Assembly: GCA_019096155.1 (NCBI GenBank)
Contig: JAHCVI010000004.1
Coordinates: forward strand, 1,612,001-1,676,000
Reading direction: 5' to 3'
Source of the DNA: Staphylotrichum longicolle
Lineage: Eukaryota; Ascomycota; Sordariomycetes; Sordariales; Chaetomiaceae
DNA length: 64,000 nucleotides
Position numbers and translations under genes: made by a program. The notes under the pieces are model-generated. The model saw only the letters and a program-made list of their open reading frames with translations. It had not been told where the DNA came from and did not search any database. Of this stretch, positions 58,301 to 64,000 are shown piece after piece (the first letter of the stretch is position 1; each line of letters opens with the position of its first letter).

Positions 58301-59314
58301 GGCCCTGATGAACTTCTCGAATCTCCTCTCGCTGTCTGAGGGTGCCAGACGCGGGAATGCTACAGGTTTGCTCGTCTTTGGAGCGGGAGAGGCGTGTTGG
58401 TCCAGGGCGGCGCGGAGTCTCCGGACAGTTGATCGGTCCTGAAGCATGGTCCTCCCATAGTTCTCCATCAGCTGGTTCCAGGTATCGGGGTCGGACAGCA
58501 TCTGCATGACGGGAAACATGACTGCGCACGACGTGATCTCCCGGATGATGGTCGACACCGCTCTTGAGGCAAGTATATTGTCCGGCAGGACACGAGGCAA
58601 TATCCTAGACATGGTCTGCCGCAAATAGTCCTGCTGGGTCGTCTTGGTATCGGAGAAGGCCAGACTCGCGGCCGGGTGGAGCTTGCCCTCCTTGTACTTT
58701 GACGCAATCGCCAAATCCAGCTCCTCCGTCTCGGTGACTGACCGGTTCAGCTTGCGCCCCCTGACGGACCGCTCGGCGTCGTAGAAGTCGCGGAAATGCG
58801 CCGTCAAGATGGGGACGATGCGGGTGGTCAGCACCTCGGCGAGGTCGACGCCCTGCAGCCGGTCGCGCACGCGGAGCAGCGCGCATCGTATCGCCTTGTC
58901 GACCTCGTCGGTAAACACCGGGTTTTGGCTGATATGTGAGTACCATGATCGAATAAAATCGCGAATGATGTACTCGAGGACCTCGTCGAGGGCGGCCGAC
59001 ACCTTCGGGGACTCGGGGCAGAGGGACGTCTTGGCGTAGGTGTGGCGCTGTCGCAGGGCAGCAATCTCGGTCTTCCATGCATCCGGCGCGAGGAAGGCGG
59101 GGGCGTTTGGGCGGGCGGTCTTTCGGAGCTGGCGGTATCGTGGGCCGCGGGATGTGAGGAGCACGAGGGCGAGCAGGGCAGCTGCGGTCAGCAGCACACC
59201 GCCGACAAAGGCGTGGCCAGCCCAGCGCAGGGCGGGCACCCAATTGATCGCATATCCCCAGGCAACAAAACACGCCACGCCCGCAAGTACTATGTCTCTC
59301 CCTTGAAGGGCCAT
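55366..59314 (-). CDS. mdm1: Mdm1-type sorting nexin (TM-PXA-RGS-PX-nexin C)
   Basis: Exon 59314-55509 plus a short last exon 55423-55366 give 1287 residues. Two hydrophobic spans at about residues 8-54 anchor it in the ER. The PXA domain follows (residues about 100-290), then an RGS-like domain (LVDLLRNPSTLSYFMEYMDR), a long Ser/Asp-rich linker, a PX domain (YSEFLELHQKLRSRYP and the basic FPRRRVVLK motif) and the nexin C domain. Yeast Mdm1 tethers the ER to the vacuole and nuclear envelope at lipid-droplet sites; animal relatives are SNX13/14/25. The GTAGGT donor at 55508 and CAG acceptor replace a premature stop by NARLNAHLAFTLLDEVVD, the conserved end of the family. Confidence 0.92.
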
Positions 59315-59807
59315 AGTCGAGAGCAGGCAGCGCGCGGCTGTCGTTGCCGCATGGTTTGCTGCCCGTAGGGTTGGCGGTGGAGGGCACCTGGGCAGTTGCT
59401 CGGATCATGAGCTATCGATAGCGGAGCTGCTGTCGCGTCACTGATGGAGCTCACACTGGACCTCGACAGCCAAGGACAAGGGTCACACGAGCGGCAGGGT
59501 TGTTGATTAACCCTAACCCTGGCCGCGAGCAGCAGCTCACTGGGAGACAGTCGTGAGGTTGAGGCTGGCCTCTTGCAGTCCGGGCATGTGGGTCTGCCGA
59601 CAAGGTGTGGAATGCCTGTGGGGTGTAGTTAGTGCATGCGGAGCTCATGAAAGGCGGGATGTTTTTCTTATCTTATCTCAGCCGCAGGCTGGAATTTCCC
59701 AAGTTTTTTCCCAGTCGAGACCCTCTGGTTCGAGGGACCTGTACAAGGCGACGCCCGGTTCGGACAACCACCAAAACCACATCCCCTTGCGCACACACCA
59801 CAACACC
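59315..59807. other. Divergent promoter mdm1/dbp9
   Basis: A 493-bp shared upstream region with a telomere-type motif near its middle. Confidence 0.6.
59508..59520. promoter_or_regulatory. Telomere-type motif (TAACCC)2 in the mdm1/dbp9 promoter
   Basis: Two tandem units lie about 300 bp before dbp9. In yeasts, Tbf1/Teb1-type factors bind such motifs at promoters of snoRNA, histone and ribosome-biogenesis genes. A regulatory role here is inference. Confidence 0.45.
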
Positions 59808-62040
59808 ATGAAGAGAAAGTTAGACAAGACCGGCGAGCCCTCAGCGGCGCCAGCCGAGCCCGAAACCAAGACCACCCAGCCCGAGAAGCAAGCAGCCGCA
59901 ACGGAACCCTCCTTCGCTGAGCTTGGTCTCGATCCGCGCCTGGTCCAGGCCGTCGCAAAACAGAGCTTCGAGAAGCCAACCCTCGTGCAGCGCAGGGCCA
60001 TTCCGCTGGCTTTGCAGGGGCAAGATGTGCTCTGCAAAGCCAAGACAGGATCCGGGAAGACAGCAGCCTACGTTCTTCCCGTCCTGTCCAGCATCCTCAA
60101 GCGCAAGACCGTATGTCCTGCCCGACAATCGCTTCTCTTTTCACTTGTTTGACCCCCCGACGCTGACCCATTGAAGACCGATCCGACTCCCTTCACCGCC
60201 GGCCTGATCCTCGTCCCGACCCGCGAACTCGCCGACCAAGTCTTCAAAGCCATCGAGCAGTTCACGGCCTTCTGCGCCAAGGACATCCACGCCGCAAAGC
60301 TGACCGAGAATGTCTCCGACGCCGTTCAGCGCTCGCTACTCGCCAATGTTCCCGACATTGTCGTCTCGACCCCAGCCCGCGCTTGGCACAGCGTCAACTC
60401 GTCGGCCCTCTCCCTCGGCAAGCTGCAGTACCTGGTGCTGGACGAGGCGGACCTGGTGCTGTCCTATGGCTACGATGAGGATATGGAGAACATCTCGCGG
60501 TCGCTGCCTAAGGGCGTGCAGACCATCATGATGAGTGCGACGCTGTCGGCCGAGCTGGATACGCTGAAGGGGATATTCTGCCGGAACCCCACGCTGCTGG
60601 ATCTGAAGGAGGAATTTGGGGCAGAGGACGAGAAGTTGACGCAATTCTACGTCAAGTAGGTGATTTTTAGATTGTTTGGTCTTGGGCAAGCACTGACGGA
60701 CCACAGATGCGGCGAGGACGACAAGTGGCTGGTTTCATACCTCATCTTCAAGCTGCAGTTGATCAAGGGGCCGTGTCTGATTTTTGTCGCGGACATTGAT
60801 CGGTCGTATCGGTTAAAGGTAGCTAACCCCGGTTTCTCATTGCGGGCATGGTTTGCTGACTGGTGCAGCTCTTTTTCGAACAATTCAGCATCCGGAGCTG
60901 CGTCTTGAACTCGGAGCTGCCCATCAACACCCGGATCAAGATCATCGAGGAATTCAACCGCGTACGTCGAACTGGCGCTCGTATATTTGGGTTAACAGGA
61001 CGCTAATTGGTTGATAGGGCATCTACGATATCATTATTGCATCGGACGAAAAGAGCGAGGTGTTTGGGGACGAAAACGCCGAGGGAGAAGGGGAAAAGAA
61101 AGAGACCAAGAAGTCCAAGAGTAAGGGAGAGGAAGACGGCGCAGAACAACCGAGGAAGAAGCGGAAAAACAAGAAGGATGAGGAATACGGGGTATCACGA
61201 GGTATGCCACTCCGCTCCTTGCTCGAGACCGCCGCTGACCGGTTCCAGGAATCGACTTCAAGAATGTCGCCGCCGTGGTCAACTTTGACATGCCCACATC
61301 CGCGTCGTCATACACCCACAGGATAGGCCGCACGGCCAGAGCCGGGCGCGCGGGCATTGCGCTCTCCTTCGTGATCCCTAAGGAACTGCACGGAAAGCAC
61401 AGGGCGACAACAATCAAGAGCACCGAGAAAGATGAGACGGTGCTGGCCAAGGTCATGAGGCAACAAGCCAAGCTGAACAGGAAACTGGAGCCGTACAACT
61501 TCAACAAGTCGCAGATGGACGCCTTCCGATACCGCATGAACGACGGTATGTTTGCACCATCAGCCGTTGCTACTTCAATTGTCTCTAACCTGTGTATAGC
61601 GCTTCGCGCCGTCACCAAAGTTGCTATCCGCGAGGCCAGGACAAGGGAACTGCGGCAAGAACTTCTCAGGAGTGAGACCCTCAAACGGTCAGTGCCTTCA
61701 TTATTCCCCACTTGAGGGACGTCGTTAAGTAATATTCATTCTGACTGGTCGGTGCAGATACTTCGAAGAGAATCCCACAGAGCTCTCCCACCTGAGGCAC
61801 GACGGGGAGTTGGGCAGGACCACAAGACAGCAGCCCCATCTCAAGCACGTGCCTGATTACCTGCTTCCCAAGGACGGGACGAAGGCGCTGGAGACACAAA
61901 AGGTTGGGTTTGTGCCGTTCAAGAAGGAAGGAGGCAAGGACAGGAAACACAGGAAGGGCAAACCAAAGGGCCGGTCGTTCAAGGTGGGCGGGAGAAAGGA
62001 CCCGCTCAAGACTTTCAAGGTGCGGCGGAAGGCCAAGTGA
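59808..62040 (+). CDS. dbp9: ATP-dependent RNA helicase Dbp9 (DEAD box)
   Basis: Eight exons (59808-60110, 60177-60655, 60707-60818, 60869-60961, 61018-61201, 61249-61545, 61600-61687, 61758-62040) give 612 residues. The helicase motifs appear in order: Q motif region FEKPTLVQ, Walker A AKTGSGKT, PTRELA, STPAR, LDEAD, SAT, and HRIGRTARAG. Dbp9 acts in nucleolar 60S subunit assembly, at 27S pre-rRNA processing. A family-typical Lys/Glu-rich insert (ETKKSKSKGEEDGAEQ) interrupts the second RecA domain, and the C-terminal tail is strongly basic (KKEGGKDRKHRKGKPKGR). One intron begins GTAGGT at 60656, hiding an in-frame TAG that ends the unspliced frame. Confidence 0.95.
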
Positions 62041-62447
62041 AGTGGGCGGCAACTTGAGGTGTATTTTGCTTGCTTTACGGTACCTGGTTGGGGAAAGAGC
62101 ATGATTCATACCCAGTGGTTTTGATGAGCGAGGTTCTACGGCATGCCCCTGAAACAACAAAACAAACCCCAAGGATAGCATGGAACCCAGAGCCGACGGT
62201 ATCCACGACGTGCAAGTCGGAGTACATCGGGACCAAGTCTCCACCCCTCAGCTTTGCGGGGGCGCGACCTGCATGAAGAGTCACAGCTACGCGGCCTTGC
62301 CACTGCACCTCGCCACCGCCAAGGAATCTCCCACTATAAGGCGCCTGGGTGAGCTCCCAACAGCATCAGAAACATTTATCAACCGAACCACCTACATCAC
62401 ACCAATAACTCCTCCTCTACTGGATGTATATATTCTCATCAAAAGCA
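62041..62447. other. Spacer
   Basis: Short region between dbp9 and the small ORF. TATA-like sequences (ACTATAAGG at about 62333) suggest a promoter for the small gene. Confidence 0.5.
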
Positions 62448-62657
62448 ATGCCCGAGCAAACACCAACCGTCTCCACCACCGTGCAGCAGGGCACCCAGAC
62501 CCAGCAAACTGACGACACCACCTCTCGCGCAACAGGGGCCGGAGTCAACACTGGTGCTGGGACAACGAGGCCCAAGACAGAGGCTGAGATCGAGGCCGAC
62601 AAGCGCTACGAGGAGGCAATGGAGGAGGAGTACGCCAAGCGCGAGGGCGGTGCCTGA
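62448..62657 (+). CDS. Small uncharacterised protein
   Basis: A 69-residue frame (77 if the ATG at 62424 is used) rich in Thr/Gln in its first half and ending in a charged helix (EIEADKRYEEAMEEEYAKR). There is no signal peptide or known domain. Codon use is like the neighbouring genes and a plausible promoter lies upstream, so it is probably a real small protein. Its function is unknown. Confidence 0.6.
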   Translation: MPEQTPTVSTTVQQGTQTQQTDDTTSRATGAGVNTGAGTTRPKTEAEIEADKRYEEAMEEEYAKREGGA

Positions 62658-63103
62658 AAAGACGAGGGAGTGACTGCTGTGAGACAGGTGGCTTCGGCTG
62701 TAATGGTGGTTAATGGCTAATGTGATAAGAACTGAATCTCAACTCGCTTTCTACTTTGCGTGCTGAAGAATCTTTGTGACGGTGGATCTGGTTGTTGAAC
62801 CTCTTATGATGCTTGCTGTTTGGGATGGCGTGAAAGAATGCCATCGTCTCAAAACGCCCATCTATCTGTCTCCAGCCACCTTAAATAGGGTAGTCAAGTT
62901 CAAATCTGACTTGAGTGAACAATACAAGGTAGGCTTCATCTTCCTTTCCAGTCATGAGTGGCTTATTCACACATCCCGCAAAACGGCCGATCAGCAGGAG
63001 AATGCATGTCGACATCTGATCACAAGAGGACCACCACTACCCATCAACACTACACCATATATATCTTGCCTTCTCATCTTGTCATCCCCATCCCTCTGGC
63101 CAT
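62658..63103. other. Convergent spacer
   Basis: It holds the 3' flanks of the small ORF and the GH47 gene. No gene was recognised. Confidence 0.6.
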
Positions 63104-64000
63104 CTATTCCCTTAACCTCTCCTTCCCTCTGGCCAGCCGTATCGGATGCGCCTCAGTGTTGAACACAAACTGGTTCGTATGATCGGCCTGGACCTGCCAC
63201 GGGGCATCCTATCGAATCCTGTCAGCACACACCTCCCCTGCATTCTGTCTTGGAACATCACCTCGGCATGTATCAAATAACTGTACTTCAACACCTCCGC
63301 AAACCAAAAGCTCTCCTGGAAATCGTGAAACCCCCCGCCGCCGGCCTGATTCACATCCCTTATACTCGAATACCCGCTCCCGACGCGGCACGTCGCATTG
63401 ACCGCCACAAACGCCTCCCACGCCCAGTCCTGGTACTTGGTGTCCCCCGTGGCGCGGTAGGCGTAGTAGTAGCTCTCGACGACCTCGGGCCGCAGGACAT
63501 AGTTGCCGTTGGTGATCCAGAAGCCCGAGGCATTGTAGAAGGCGGCCTGAGCGGGCGGCGCGGGCGGGTTGTCGGTCGCGTCGCGCGGGCGCCGCGCGTC
63601 CTGCCAGGCGAAGACCTCCGGGCCGATGCCCGTCGCGGTCGCCGCGTACGTCTCGCGGCAGCCGTCGACGAGGGCGAGCCCGAATTGCGTGTAGCGGGGT
63701 TCGTTGAGCGTCAGGCCGCCGAGGATGAAGTTGCCGCCGTCGAAGCACGCCACTGAAAGGGGAGAGTTAGCACGGAGGGGAGAGAAAGGGAAAAAGGGGG
63801 GGGGGGGCTTTTTACGGTGCTCGGAGAGGAAGCGGAGTTCCTTTCCGCGCCACATGGCGAGAAATGTCAGGTTTGGCTTTGTGGTTGGGTGCGAGACGAG
63901 GTACTCGATCGACGAGTCGGCCGCTGCAATCCATCGATCCCGGTACTCCTTGAACCGCGACGGGTCATACAGATACATCTTGATGAGATACTCATAAAAG
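63104..64000 (-). CDS. GH47 alpha-1,2-mannosidase, 5' part outside the window
   Basis: The C-terminal third of a Class I mannosidase: exon from the window edge to 63816, intron 63815-63753, exon 63752-63262, intron 63261-63209, last exon 63208-63104. Family hallmarks are FYEYLIKMYLYD, SEHLACFDGGNF, PEVVESYYYAYRATGD, and the closing FNTEAHP, whose Thr coordinates the catalytic calcium. These enzymes trim Man9GlcNAc2 N-glycans in the ER/Golgi or act as EDEM-like ERAD factors; fungi also secrete some. Which type this is depends on the missing N-terminus. Intron 63815-63753 contains a run of 12 G. Confidence 0.93.

Noticed and set aside
1..64000. Transposon, RIP-mutated repeat, CRISPR array or biosynthetic gene cluster
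   Set aside because: No terminal repeats, transposase/reverse-transcriptase motifs, AT-rich blocks or PKS/NRPS modules were seen.

Overview
The window is nuclear DNA of a filamentous ascomycete. Genes carry short GT-AG introns of about 50-180 bp with GCTAAC/CTGAC-type branch points, coding DNA is GC-rich, and codon use is compact. The GH7 cellobiohydrolase, a VIVID-type LOV photoreceptor and several Sordariomycete-type proteins point to the Sordariales, most likely the Chaetomiaceae. That placement rests on remembered protein families, not on a search.

Layout. 0-7.4 kb: utp14 (5' end outside the window), rib3, coq3 and an unnamed membrane-anchored protein. 7.4-11.3 kb looks empty of protein genes, but its minus strand reads as a spliced non-coding transcript with a box C/D snoRNA candidate in each of six introns; four of them carry antisense matches to conserved rRNA. 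11.4-13.7 kb: an Fpg/MutM-type DNA glycosylase and a small cupin. 16.5-20.1 kb: a secreted GH7 cellobiohydrolase and a vvd homologue whose LOV domain is split by a very large low-complexity segment. 21.7-28 kb: the SUMO ligase nse2, a Clr5-domain protein, and a decayed helicase fragment with zinc knuckles. 28.9-31.4 kb: a membrane protein with two apparent frameshifts. 35-44.5 kb: a low-complexity protein, a BCS1-type AAA ATPase and HMG-CoA synthase. 45.4 kb: tRNA-Val(AAC). 46.2-51.5 kb: rtt107/brc1, then vps25 and a Ure2-like glutathione transferase, both with several apparent single-base indels. 52.5-62.7 kb: an SR-type splicing factor with a 6-nt microexon, the PXA/RGS/PX protein mdm1, the DEAD-box helicase dbp9 and a small ORF. 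63.1-64 kb: the 3' part of a GH47 mannosidase.

Functional themes. Ribosome biogenesis recurs (utp14, the snoRNA host, dbp9), as does genome maintenance (Fpg, nse2, rtt107). The remaining genes are housekeeping metabolism (riboflavin, ubiquinone, mevalonate), light sensing and cellulose breakdown. Gene order looks like ordinary eukaryotic neighbourhood rather than a metabolite cluster; no transposon, CRISPR or prophage was seen.

Two cautions. Intron boundaries were placed by eye from frame, splice signals and family knowledge. Frameshifts in coq3, the 28.9-31.4 kb membrane protein, vps25 and the glutathione transferase sit mostly in C/G runs, so consensus errors in the assembly are at least as likely as real gene loss.
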